Assembly: GCA_015501075.1 (NCBI GenBank)
Contig: JADNYJ010000045.1
Span: forward strand, 1-64,000
Direction of reading: 5' to 3'
Source: Gymnopilus junonius
Lineage: Eukaryota; Basidiomycota; Agaricomycetes; Agaricales; Galerinaceae
DNA length: 64,000 nucleotides
Shown: piece by piece, positions 45,518 through 57,143 of the stretch
Layout: the number at the start of each line of letters is the position of its first letter
Numbering within the stretch: position 1 is the stretch's first letter
Notes under the pieces: model-generated
What the model was told of the DNA's origin: nothing
Databases searched by the model: none
What the model saw: only the letters and a program-made list of their open reading frames with translations
Made by a program: the position numbers and the translations under genes

Positions 45518-46600
45518 ATGCCACGGAAAGACACGTATTCTGGGCCCATATCGGCACAGGCGCAGCAGGAACTCGTCTCAGAAGGAATTGAGAACTTTGA
45601 ACTTCCAAAAAGCGTAGTCATGAAGATTGCGAAGTCTTCCGTGAGTTTCTTGGCGTCGAATCCTCGAAAATGATTTTATTAAAATGTCTTTTATTTTATT
45701 AGATACCCGACAATATGAAGCTGCAGAAAGAGACTGTAATATCGCTGGTGAAAGGATCTACGGTGTTCATCAATTATCTAGGTATGCGCGCTCCATCCGT
45801 CGTCAGTGTTCGGTCTGTTCACTCATTACTGTCTTTCCAAAGCTGCAACGTGCGTTCATAAATATTTTCCAGGAAGCAAACCTTAGGACTCAATGCCATG
45901 TTTCAGTGCTCACGATGTCGCCTTATCAAAACAACACAAAAGCATCTCTGCCTCCGACGTCTTAAAAGCTTTAGAAACTATCGAGTTTGGTGATATGGTC
46001 AATAAGCTACATGATGAGGTCCAAAGTGCGTCTCTGTCCTATTGCTGAGTCCCGTCCATCTAGATATGGCATAACCTGTACCCTATTGATTTCTAGTATT
46101 CCGCGAGGTGGAGAAAAACAAAGGCAAAGGCTCCTCTTCTAACGGCGCGTCATCCTCGTCAAGGAAAGGAAATGGTGGTGCAGCCAGTGCGTCAGCGCCT
46201 ACTCGAAGCAGCAAAGGGAAAGAGAAAGCCACTGCCAGCGCCTCCACAGGAAATGGGAATCTCTTCCATCTCCTTTCACCTCTACCCCTCTTGATATTCA
46301 TGCAGTACATCCACGCGTCTCAGAGCTTTCTGGAGCGGGTGTGACATCGGCTGGTGCTCCGATGGACGTCGATGATGAGAGACGAGCGTGAGTGCCGCTG
46401 CGAGTCGCGTGCTCGGAGACGAAGAGGAAGACCCGGAAGAAGTGGTTGCTGACCAGGAGCAAGAAGATGAAGTTATTGAAAGTGATGAGGAGCAAAGCGA
46501 GGAGGAATTAGAAGATACGGTCGCGCTGGAGGAAGATGAGCTCAGGAAAGATGCTCTCGGTGTCGAGGAGAGATCTGCAGCAATGCAAGATGAAGATTAA
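45518..46600 (+). CDS. DPB4: DNA polymerase epsilon histone-fold subunit (Dpb4/POLE3)
   Basis: Small histone-fold subunit of DNA polymerase epsilon, also shared with chromatin remodellers in yeasts. From ATG 45518: MPRKDTYSGPISAQAQQELV, then ENFELPKSVVMKIAKS. An intron joins to IPDNMKLQKETVISLVKGST and VFINYL (the CBF/NF-Y-type histone fold). After another intron come SISASDVLKALETIEFGDMV and NKLHDEVQ, then a Ser/Lys-rich linker (KNKGKGSSSNGASSSS) and a long acidic tail ending SAAMQDED. Four to five short introns. The last intron near 46390-46405 is less certain. Domain order and acidic tail fit the family. Confidence 0.9.
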
Positions 46601-47054
46601 GTCTAGGTCGGTTCTGCATGTTTTCTTTTCCTGTATATTATAATTCGAGAGGGCTGAATATATTGATTTTAACTCACCGTTTTATCCTGCTCTCTCAGCC
46701 TTGGGAACGCAAGATCAAAAATCAGTTGCGGAAGCCTCGAATATAATACCGGCAATCCCTCACCCAGACTGTGCTCACTGACTGTCAGCCTTTTAGTGTT
46801 CAAATTGCAAGAATCCTTCAAATAAATTGGCGATAAGCTTCAAAGGTTATGGTGAGCGCATCAGTTCTGAAAGACGAGGTCAAATTTGAATATAGACAGA
46901 ATTTGTTCATTGGGGACTGAGTCCCTGACAGCATAGTATGTTTACATTGTTTGGTATTCTAGTCTTACAATCAAACAAGGAAACAGAAGTATGACTAGCT
47001 AAAAACGTTAACCAATAAATACTATGCTTCTCCGCCCCCAAGATACCTATTACT
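46601..47054. other. Intergenic between convergent DPB4 and the secreted-protein gene
   Basis: No gene seen; presumably holds both 3' ends. Confidence 0.5.
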
Positions 47055-48041
47055 CTAATACGAGATCAGAAGCGCGCCATTGGTAGCCGAAGTCGACAGA
47101 ACCGACATGGAAATCCCATCGGTAGGATCACTAATCGGAGTCCAGCCGAGAGAGGAGGGGTGTTGGCCGTTCTGCAAGGTGAGTTCGATTGTGGAAAATT
47201 CTGTGTTCCCCGTAGGCAGGTCGGAAATCTGTGTGGCACCATAGATTTCCAAAGCTTCATACGCCCAGTTGAGCACCACTGTGGTCGATGCGGTAATAGT
47301 AGTGCTCGGATAACCCACGAAAGTGCACGAATAGGAATAGGTTGTTACACCTCCGGAGGTCGACGTGCCCGTCAGACTTATTTGTCCTTGCAAAAATGTA
47401 CCCGGCGACACCTGGGTAACGCCTGTATGGAAAACGTCTGTGCCGGTAAGCCACCAGGATGCGATGGAGTAGTACTCTCCTCCTCCAGCTGGAGAGATGC
47501 CGTATTGCAATACAGGCTGCAAAATTCCTCCGCTGAAATCAATGGGCACGAGCCCGTTCCACCAGTAAAGAAGTTGGTTATCCCAACTGGCAGGGGTAGG
47601 CGGGACATTCCAATTGGAGCCAAGGAAAGAAATTGGGCTCGAAGCTGTATTCTGCCAGTATGCGTAGGCGATGTAGCCGCTCTGCAAATCACGACGGCTG
47701 GTGCCAGCTGGAATAGGTTTGGGAAGCGCTCCTGCAAACTTCGAACTTGTGTAAGGGACAGAGTGGAGAACAGTACCGTTCGCGGCTATGATCTGAACCT
47801 CTGTAGGAGATTGATGCACCCTTGCGCCATCCGGGACAGCATGGACATTCGACTTTGGCATAAGTCCAGCGGGTGTCTGTACAAGCTCCTCGCTGGCCCT
47901 CTACATAAATACAAAAGTCGCAATGAGCACAAAGACAAAAAATTCTCAGATAAATTGCCTTACACTATCGAGGGGGCTGGCAATACCGACCACGATATGG
48001 GCAGCAAGAAGGGCAAACTTGAAAAAACCTCGGAATGACAT
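47055..48041 (-). CDS. Secreted protein of an agaric family, function unknown
   Basis: Exon 1 (48041 to about 47965) encodes a signal peptide MSFRGFFKFALLAAHIVVGI with a small residue motif after it. An intron (GTAAGG...ATGTAG) joins in phase to the 280-residue main exon. Marked segments: MPKSNVHAVPDGARVHQSPT; SGYIAYAYWQNTASSPISFL; GSNWNVPPTPASWDNQLLYW; GGILQPVLQYGISPAGGGEY; TTTVVLNWAYEALEIYGATQ; stop at 47057-47055. Such proteins are common in mushroom genomes as extracellular beta-rich proteins resembling neprosin-like folds, but no activity can be assigned. The 292-codon frame on the opposite strand is a shadow. The gene looks intact. Confidence 0.8.
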
Positions 48042-48812
48042 CAGTTGCCTTTATATTCCGTACATTAGCATCAAGAACGTCAAGAACAAGGTCATGAAAT
48101 TAACTCACTTTCTTAAAGTGAAGGACTGGGAAGGAGTGGCTTGAGAATGTTCAGGCGACTGGGAATGTTTCGTCGCTGAACTTGACGCCTTTATATGCAG
48201 AAGGACTCATCCCAGGTACGCGAAACTTTGACGATGCCGTTCGCCACATGCCTTGTCCAATTCGCTGGCCATCTCATTACGACCTAAGTAGGAACATTCA
48301 ATTTATCTTCGGCCTTCAAGGAATGACGTAAACGCTTCTCGAATTCTATTGCGGTCATGGGCGGCCATCGTTTCAAGCAGGGTGAATACTTGTCGGGAGT
48401 TTTTTGGTCAGAATACGGACGATGAGCGTACTGGAACGAAGAAGGTTACGCAGACCAGCACAATAAGCGGTCGCCTGCCGGGAGGGATCCGGACACAATG
48501 AGACGCGCTTAGGCTCAAGGAGGCTGTCAGGCGCTGTCCCTTTTCGCCGACAATTAGCCGCGCGAGCGCCATGAGTCAATCAAAAGGCGCTCAAACTCGG
48601 CCAGGCCCCAAAGTTTTCCTACCGTGCAAGGGAGATCATTATGCATTTCGGAAGTATCTCTGCTTTACTAGTAAGTTCAGAAAACTCTTTCGAAGAATTA
48701 CGGAGGAGCTCCTATTTGCATACAACTCACCAACAACCACAGAAAAGAATCAAAATGGCACTATTTATGTAGGTAATAATAATATTGACACTTATCTTCC
48801 CTTCTATAATCA
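48042..48812. other. Intergenic, no gene seen
   Basis: Upstream of the secreted-protein gene and downstream of the next minus-strand gene. No supported coding sequence; the plus-strand frame 48571-49044 is antisense to the neighbouring gene. Confidence 0.45.
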
Positions 48813-49872
48813 TCACGGCGATGGGAAATACACTTCACAATCTAGTACGATCGTTTTCTGTTCATCTTCAGGATCAGAGAATGCTTCAATGATTTCTGGT
48901 TCTTCTTCTCCTTCTCCTCTTTCGCCTCTTAATGGTGGGGTGCCTTTTGTTGATTTGAGGTTCTGCACCGCACATTCATTCTACTGGCGAAGCAGCGAAG
49001 CGAAACCCATACCTTACCCAGAACCCAAGTGTACTGGAATTTGAGACCTCCAAGAACACTACGGATTTATCGTCCCCCTGTGGATGTATGTAAAAATAAA
49101 GTTCATTTCCAAGGAAAACTGAGCGTACGTCTGTCGTATACTCTCCCCACCCTTCATCCTTTTGGCTCAGGTGCCAATCTCCATTGGGACCAAGCTCCCC
49201 AAGCGTAGCGATGTTCGTATCAAAACCGACCTTAAATTCTTTTCGTCGAGCTTGCCACAGATTGATTGCGCATTTTTTAGTCGAATAAATCGAAGTAACC
49301 ATCCACAGGCCGTACTCTTTCACCTCTTCCCAATTTTTGAGGATATGGAGGGCATTTTCTTTGCACCAGTTTTTGAACGGTGTTGAGTGGTAGTAACGCT
49401 CAAAAGTAATGGGCGAGGTCGTCAAGAGAATTGCCCCATCGTCTTTATCAGTAGAGTAAGAGAAAACGGCGGACGCCGTGACGGGAATGCCTGGGATGGG
49501 GTTCCTGTTGATCAATGTTGTTCATCAGTGCCACAATAATGAGCTCGATGTCAACATTGCAACTACGTACAGCCCACCTGAGAACTCTATTTTTTTCTCC
49601 CTCACGTCAGAAGAAGTCTTTGGGCCCCATTTTATGCCACTGTCGACAGGCGCTTTTTCCAATTTGTCTTTCATTTTACTCAACCCCTTCGCTACCAGAG
49701 CCTCCTCATCTTCGAGATGAGCTATCGGATTCCAAGCTCCAAACTTGTCAAAATACCCAACAATCCCTGGATTGAACAACGATCGAGGTTGTGGCCGGTA
49801 TAAGGCGATACCAAATGGATGATTGCTCATCAAGTCCGCGTATTGGACATCAAGTTCCCATTTAGAAGACAT
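48813..49872 (-). CDS. Conserved agaric protein of unknown function
   Basis: ATG 49872 opens MSSKWELDVQYADLMSNHPF, then GIALYRPQPRSLFNPGIVGY and FDKFGAWNPIAHLED. An intron with GTACGT donor joins FSGGL to NPIPGIPVTASAVFSYSTDK; then DDGAILLTTSPITFERYYHS, WKNW-like FKNWCKENALHILKNWEEVK, YSTKKCAINLWQARRKEFKV and GWGEYTTDVRSVF. A second intron (donor GTAAGG after STLGFW) leads to NLKSTKGTPPLRGERGEGEE and VLDCEVYFPSP, with stop at 48815-48813. I recognise this as a family widespread and often multicopy in Agaricomycetes, without known function or signal peptide. Both introns keep the frame, so the gene is probably intact. Confidence 0.75.
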
Positions 49873-51036
49873 AATGGAAAGGTCCTCAATGGATCTGTAT
49901 TGCCGGCGCAAGTGCCGTGCTAGTGGTAACTATCTTTTCGTCAGATGTTGGTGTGCGGTACGGTCGTCTGCCGATCCCTGATTGATAAGGATGAGAGCAG
50001 AAAAGAACGGGGGCCAAGAAAAGATCGAATGACATTCATTGACAGGCGCTGGGAAAGGACGGAAATCGCCCCTTGGATCGACTCGAGGTTTGTCTTTTAA
50101 TCCAGGTGCAGTACCCTTTCTGACAGGAATTACCAATGACTAGTAGACATTGTTGTTCTGCTCCTACTCGAGTATTTCTCCGTCGGAACGAGAGCCTCGT
50201 GGGGTACTCGTGGTTTGGCGTACAAACGTTCAAAAGGTAGCGCAGTCATTCACCGAGGTCGCTTGCATACCAGTCGTAACTTCGCATCAATCCACCTTCG
50301 GAGTCGCCTCACCACCGTCGAGCCCAGATGCCGATCCTCCGTCTAGGAGAATTCTGTAACTCAGCGACGTTTTTGGACAATCTAGCGAATGTAATCTCAA
50401 ATATTATTGCGAATGATCTCAGCATCAGAGCCCAGCACTTTCCAGGCAGCAGTCAAAGGAACGAAACCTATGCTCGGGTGGACGACCCTTAACCGCGGAA
50501 TTATCGTCAGCATATTTGGCTTGCCCTGAATGAATGATGGAAATCCGGAATCACTAAGGACGATATGTGGGGACATATAGCAGCTGCTATCTCGATCAAG
50601 CAACAGCTTACTTCGAAGCAATTGTACAGGCTCCAGCTATCAGATGATGATGTTAAATTTGGTGGACGATCATGCAGCCTTGGACCTTGGTAGAGCAAGT
50701 TGCAAAACTGCCGCTATACTGAAGATCGGAGACTCAATGAACCAGTGATATTGCAAAAGAATCTGAAATTGTTTCTTACAAGGGCGCCCTATCCATCTCA
50801 ACATGAGAAAGCGACAACAAGGTTGCTTTCTTCGACAAGACAGCGGAATACTTCCAGGTTATTTCAGTCATGATCACATATTTAATTACATAGAATCTAT
50901 ACCTGAAACAAAAGAGTGAAAGCGTACGACAAGTCTTTAAAAGAATGCGATTAGCTAGATAATGAAAAGAGAAAGAAAAAAAATCAAATGAAAGTATCTA
51001 AATATTGTGAAACTACCTCACCTCCGAGCTTGAAGT
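49873..51036. other. Intergenic, no gene supported
   Basis: A minus frame at 50621-50397 contains VVHPSIGFVPLTAAWKVLGS and may be a gene scrap. Nothing else is recognisable. Confidence 0.4.
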
Positions 51037-52810
51037 TCATTTCCTAGATATTTTCCCTTCTACCTTAAACTTTAATTGTATGCCTGCAGCACCCATCTCG
51101 CCAGACCAATACCAGTCACGATCAGCTGAGGTGGAAGGATGAAGTGGGGCTGGTGGTGGCGCCGGGCATTGACCTACTGGAGATGGCGAGCGCTGCGGCG
51201 AAGGCGGAATGGACGCCATAGTAAAGTCTCTCCTAATGTTAGAGGGGGGTCCCTGAGAGGCGGGTATTGCGTTATGGGCGACGGTGAACGGGGTGACGAA
51301 GGCGGGATGGACGCCATAGTAAAGTCCCTCTCAAAATTAGAGGTACCCCTCGCCACTTCGTCGTCGTCCAGGATAGATGCCATGGAGACATCCCGGCCAA
51401 GGCGAAAAGTGGCTTCCCTCATCACGTCGTCATCTTGGATGGAAGCCATTGAAATATCTTTGGGAATCCACGTCGGGGAATCCCTCACAGGAATATCGTG
51501 GTGAGCTTCAGGCTGGTACTGTCGGTGAGGATAATAAGGATAATAAGTCGAGTTACTATATCCGGTTGCTCGTAAGCTTGCGTAAGAGCTAGATATTCAG
51601 CCCTCATGCGGTTAAGGACCTCAGCTTGTTGTGCAACTTCTTCCTGAGCTTGAAGAAACACCTGTCGTAGATTTTCCTCCAGCTGAGCGCGACGAGCCTG
51701 CTCGTCCAAGAATGCCTGCCGGGCCGTCAATACCTGTTGCTCCCTCTCCGCAAGCTCACGCTCATGAACAGCCTTTTCCACCCCCACGCGCCGATCCATT
51801 TCCGCCCTTATCTTATCAGTATTGGCTTTGGCAGTCGCCAATTCGGCCTTAAGCGCTTCATCATGCTCTTGTGTCCTCATGTAGAATTCCCGCAGGTTCT
51901 TCTGTGCACGAGCAGCCTCCTGCTCAGCCTGGCGAACGCTGGCCTCGTGTTTCTTCTGCTGCCTTTCTATCTCCTGGGCATGGAGTATCTCCCTGGCTGC
52001 TGCCGGGTCATCTTCTTGCTTGACTCGAACCTCAGAGGCTTGGCGCCGCTCCCTCTGACGTAACTTCTTCTGGAGCTGCCTTTTCTCTTGCTGTTCTCTC
52101 TGACACTCCTCCTCCTCACGTTGCTCTTTCTGCCGCTGCTTCAGCAGCTTCTTCTCAGCCTCCTCCTCACGATGCTTCACCAGAGCATCGCCGACAGCCC
52201 GTTCGCGCTCCTGGCGCAGTTCCGCCCTCTGTGTGTTTTCTGCTTCCAACGCTGCCTGTTCCTCTTCCTCTTTAACCCCACTTGCGTTCACATCTTTCTC
52301 AGCCTGTCGAGGCTCCTCCGCTTCAGTATCCAAAGACACGTCCTGCTGCTGGATACCCAGCTCACGAGATAAGTCGGTAGCATCAGCAACCTGTTGGTGC
52401 TCTGCAGCTAATGCAGAGATAACATTATGCCTAAGCATGGGATGATGACGACGGGCAGGAATCGTAACCTGATTGAAGGGGCCTTCAAACGTTGCAGTAT
52501 TAGGTATTGGGGTCGATAGAAGTCGTAGCATTGGGATGAGTTCGGTACGCGGAGAGTCGACAGGGCCCCGACCGTTAGCACTACGCGGCGTCAGCAAGGT
52601 AGGCCTTGAGGAAGAAATCGAAGAGTCTTCGCCCTCGACGCGCTGTCGCTTGAGAGGTACGACGAGGGAAGACGCAGAACGTGTGCGATTTCTTTTTAAT
52701 CCATGTTCGCTAGCACTGGAGGGTCCAGGGTCCGCAAAGTCGCCAGAATCCGAGTAGCCAGAACGCAACCCGTATGTCCCTCTGTTGCGGCGGCGGCGAG
52801 AAGTGGCCAT
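51037..52810 (-). CDS. Long coiled-coil protein with C-terminal MASI repeats
   Basis: Not a named family. ATG 52810 opens MATSRRRRNRGTYGLRSGYS, with basic segments KRNRTRSASSLVVPLKRQR that could act as a nuclear signal. Residues about 140-420 are an almost continuous Glu/Gln/Arg/Ala coiled coil (e.g. KLLKQRQKEQREEEECQREQ). Near 51600 the frame must move by one base, or through a very short intron, to continue as SYASLRATGYSNSTYYPYYP and RQYQPEAHHDIPV. The tail holds four DxxMASI repeats (DISMASI, DVSMASI and two DFTMASI), two of them followed by a PPSxxRSPSP motif, and ends EGKISRK at 51037. A second frame change is needed near 51240. A structural or scaffold role is likely but unproven. Confidence 0.6.
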
Positions 52811-55512
52811 AATGAAGAACCTGTCAAAAGAAAAAGAATATTAGTAGGACACACGGAGGAAGAAAGGTGGCGAAAGTGGGCGTTTAGATTGTATCTGAAT
52901 CGGAGACGCCAGTTGCGGCTCCCTATTTATCGTGAATACCATGGCCCACGCTCTTGGCCCATTGTTTCGAGATCGAACATAGGGACCGAAACTTGTACGA
53001 TTGTTCCTTCACATTCAGATGACCCATGTCGTATCTTGGCCTTCCCAACCTTCAACCATGTCATCATGGATAAATCCGGCAATTTTTTATCTGGCGTCGT
53101 GGGAATGGCCCTAGGAACGCTCTTCACTACATCTTATTTGTTGAATTCTTGACAATGATCATAAATGGAATTTTTCAGGCTAAAATGGGTCGCCCAACTT
53201 CCATTCCTCGCTTGCTGTGGTTTTACACGTCAAGTGATCGTGGCTGTACTGGCGGCGTCCGCAAAATAACAGAGCATAACGTGCAGCGTATTCAGGAACC
53301 AGCTTCGTTTCTTTGAAACGATTGCATTTCCCCAGTTGCAGTGGCTGGGTATGGGGCCAGAGTCGCCAGACAATAAAGAAGACGGTTTGATTTGAGGGCA
53401 TGACAATGAGCACCGCCTCGATCTTCTAACGTGTGGAAATGACGGGTGGAGATGAAGTTGGCCGTGCCACAGACCTAGCCCCTGGACCCACAATCCAAGT
53501 CTTTGGGATTGACCCAGCAGATTTTTACTGGGCAGCTTGTCCACTAGAGTCCATTGCTTTAGGGTTAGGGTTAGCAAAAACCCTTCCTTTTCAGCTGGTG
53601 GTGCTTTCACGTCCAGAAAATTCATACCATTGACGGCATGAAATGTGGATGGTAAGCGCAGAGCAAACGTATATGTGTTGCTTCAAAAAGAGCATGTCAA
53701 TACTAACTCAAACATTCACAAAGACGAAGCGTACTGGCAACTTCAAGTTTCAAGATATCGTCAGTCTCCTATGAACAAGGGGAAACTTGTAGGCTCTTTA
53801 AGGCTGTCAGCAAACGACCTTCTCTTAGCAATTTTGCTGAGGAGGGTTATTATGCCTGGTGTCTATACTGTGAGGGAGGAAGTGGTATGGTCTGTCTTTT
53901 TCAGACTCAGAGGTCGTGGCATCTGTAGAGATGAAAGAGGAAAAATAGGATGATGAGCACACTTTGGAGGGATGTAGAAACAGATTAGGTATGACTCACC
54001 TTGTTTGGACTGCATTTGCATTGAGTGGGATTGGATTGAAGGTTTAGCTTCCAACGATATCATTCGTATAGGTACGTACAGCCGGTACCACGAAGCGCTG
54101 GCAGGAAATATGGTCTTCTCAGAAGTGGACAAAGCAATCGTTTTTCATAACAGAAGTAAGGACACCATACGAGTCTGCAGGGTCGAACGACTATCGAATG
54201 GTCGAGTCCATGGCTGTTTCCGCTCCTTGCTCTGATTTGGGTTTTCTGCGATCACAAAGTCTAGCCTGAAAAAACATAGGCTACCTGGAACACGATTATT
54301 TTCGCAGCTGGGGGGTTTATCCTGTTGAGTGGCCAGTTTGCTGTAAACGGAGTGCGGTATTTCAAGCAAAGTCCAAGCCAAGTTCTAACAAAATGGTTTA
54401 CCCATCAATCGGCTGGGCATTTATCTGCCAGTATCTGCCCGGCAACGTCCGGGCATGTAACTCGACGATCTTTTATCAGAGCCTCAAGCCTCAAAATTTT
54501 TTCTAATGCTTTACAATATCGTATGTAGGTATAGTAACATATTATAAACACTTCTGTCTCTTTGAAATTACCAGTTACCATACCGATGTGTCAACTAGTA
54601 GGCTTACAGGCGCGAAATTATCTGGCATGGCAGATAATTCACGTGATGACAACACTGCGCATCCCGCAAATGCTCTGCCTCGAACTGCACATTATAGATT
54701 CAAATAAAATCCCAATAAATTTTACAAAACTCAAATACATAAAAGAGAGCGCGTGTGAGTTTTTTCAAAGAAAAATGGATGGCCAATGGCATTTGACAAG
54801 GTGAAGTGTTGAATTTAATCCTTTCCTCAGCCTGAAATATTGGCTCCTAGTTAGTAATAATTCATTTGAAAGCTCGAGAAATAATGCATGAAAGGATATA
54901 TAATATAGGAGATGAATGTTAGTGTGAAGCAATTACTATAAAAAGCAAAAAGTCGGCATTTAGTTGACAAGGAGCACTAACTACCACGTGCGACAGCGCG
55001 GGGAGGAAAATTCCAGTCATTCATACACTTGAGAATGCAATACAGGACTATTTACCGCAAATTATAGAGGATCCCAAGGTGCGAGGTAGATTTTCTTGAA
55101 TTTCTTTCAACTTCCCCTTTTCTTTATTTTTTAATTCTTTTTTATGCCGAAAATACCCAGCTTATTGATGGGAAAACCAACAAAATTGACTGGAGATGTC
55201 AAGAGATATCGCATTCGTAAGGGTGATGCCGTCTAATCATAATATGGACAAGTAAAGGGTGATCGAAATTTGCTCGTTCCATCTTCCTGCTGATTGTAAG
55301 CTGACGACTTGAATTTTCATAAGGATTCACCAGACTTATTGATTCATGCTATACCTTGGGCCCTTGGCACAGCTGGAGACAGCGCTGCAGCACATGTTGC
55401 CATTTTGAAAATGCCGAGGGTGCAAATTTGAAGATACCGAGGACCCAAAATCTCCATCGAATTTCAGCTTGCTGCTTATCGATTATCCCTCCTACTCTCA
55501 CTCTACTGAGCG
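52811..55512. other. 2.7-kb stretch without a recognisable gene
   Basis: Short frames only. It contains an interstitial telomere-like tract, TTAGGGTTAGGGTTAG near 53560-53576. Base composition is AT-rich after 54500. It may hold decayed genes that I cannot recognise. Confidence 0.45.
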
Positions 55513-56584
55513 ATGTCCACTGCATATATGCCCCCCGTATACGAAGGCGAAGCCGACTTTCATTATCCAGCAGCTGGGAAGCCACTGAAGACTTGGTACA
55601 AAATCACTGGTGACCTCAAGAACTCCAAAGCCACACCTCTCATTATCTTGCACGGAGGTCCTGGAGTAGGATCAGTGGCGTACAACTCTCTAGCTGACCT
55701 TACTGTGGCATACTCAATTCCGATCATCCAGTATGACCAGGTTGGATGTGGCCACTCGACCCATTTGCGCGACAAAACACCTGTGGATGCAGAATTCTGG
55801 AATGATTCTCTTTTTGTCGCCGAGCTCGAGTCTCTTATAGCTCATCTCGGATTGACGCAGTTTGATGTTTTAGGTGATTGTAAGGGACCAGTATTTCAAC
55901 TTATCCTATCGTTTCCTCCATCCTGACGCCAGTGTCCTCTTCTTTCTGCAGCCTGGGGCGCTATGTTCGGATCTCGATTTGCGGCTAAGCAACCAAAGGG
56001 ATTGAGGAAATATGTTATTATGTCCTCCGCACCAAGTATGTTCCTCTGGGTTGAAGCACAAAATGACCTGCGACGGACGTTACCTCAGGATGTGCAGGGA
56101 AAAGTGTGAAAAAGAGGAAAAGACCAATTCAGAGGAGTATCAAAGCGCCATGACGCTTTATTACTCTAAATTCCTATGCCGTTTGAACCCAATGCCGGAA
56201 GAGATCTTGGCCAGCTTCGCCCTGCTCAAAAATGACCCTACGGTCTATTCCAAAATGTATGATACTCTTGGCATCCTTCTTCATATTAATTTATGGAACT
56301 AACCCCTTTAAATTTCATATAGGCTGGGGCCCTCCGAATTCTTCATCACTGGTACACTCAAAGACTGGTCTGTCATAGAAGAAGAGTTACACAAGATCAC
56401 GGTCCCTACGCTCCTTCTGAATGGCCGTCATGATGAAGCGCAGGATAGTGCGATGATTGAATTTTTCACTCGCTTGCACAACGTTAAATGGGTCCAGTTT
56501 GCTGAATCATCTCACATGGCTCAGTATGAGGAACGTGCTAGGTACATGGATATTGTAGGAAAGTGGCTCACCACAGTTGCATAG
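55513..56584 (+). CDS. Proline-iminopeptidase-like alpha/beta hydrolase with one frame slip
   Basis: Serine peptidase/amidase of the S33 type. From ATG 55513: MSTAYMPPVYEGEADFHYPA; oxyanion motif HGGPGVGS; QYDQVGCGHST. An intron (about 55880-55951) joins GD to SWGAMFGSRF, giving the nucleophile elbow G-D-S-W-G. Next come FLWVEAQNDLRRTLPQDVQ, then near 56096 a one-base slip leads to KCEKEEKTNSEEY, FLCRLNPMPEEILAS and NDPTVYSKM. A further intron leads to GPSEFFITGTLKDWSVIEEE, with catalytic Asp in LLNGRHDEAQD, catalytic His in SSHMAQYEE, and stop at 56582-56584. All catalytic residues are present. The slip between VQG and EKCEK would truncate the protein; it could be a sequence error. Confidence 0.8.
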
Positions 56585-57143
56585 ACAGATGATCAGGATA
56601 TATATATATATTGGCTTGGAATTTAATGTATACTTGGGGTGGCGCTCTTTACGTATTGCTATATGCCCTGTGTTGAATAGACGAAAAAAATACATGGTAG
56701 GTTACAGTCGTAAACAGTGTTATGTACTATTTTTAGCACAGACTAATAACTCTCGCTCGAACCGTCATGGTAAAATCGAATCCGGAGGTCTAACTCGGTC
56801 CAGCATACCAGAACACATTTTTTGGCTTTCTTATCTGGCGACTACGCATCTTATTGAAGCTTGACAGTTACAATTTCTCCGGTACAGCAATTCGAAGAAG
56901 GCACATGGTCGAACAATTATCGAACCCACGAGGGCGACACGCACTGGCTCTCTTCTTGCTGCCTTTGGTTACTCCACCTGTTATGTGCACGCGCCCATCG
57001 AGTCATCTAGAAAACAGTGAGGCTATGCTCTTTGCCATTGAAGCTTTAAAAAAGCACGCATTTGAGCTTCACTGGGATTCGAACCTCTTTAGCCATCTCC
57101 TACGCCTCCTCGTTAATGTGCAAGTCACACATAATAGCTCGAA
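56585..57143. other. Intergenic, no gene seen
   Basis: AT-rich, with a short (TA)n run near 56600. Confidence 0.5.

Noticed and set aside
40644..46600. A biosynthetic gene cluster around the terpene synthase
   Set aside because: Neighbours are F-box genes and DPB4. No cytochrome P450, transferase or transporter lies nearby, and the AsaB-like gene is 17 kb away.
47160..48038. 292-codon plus-strand open frame
   Set aside because: Exactly antisense to the secreted-protein gene, which has a signal peptide, a correct intron and family-like sequence. The plus frame has no recognisable content.
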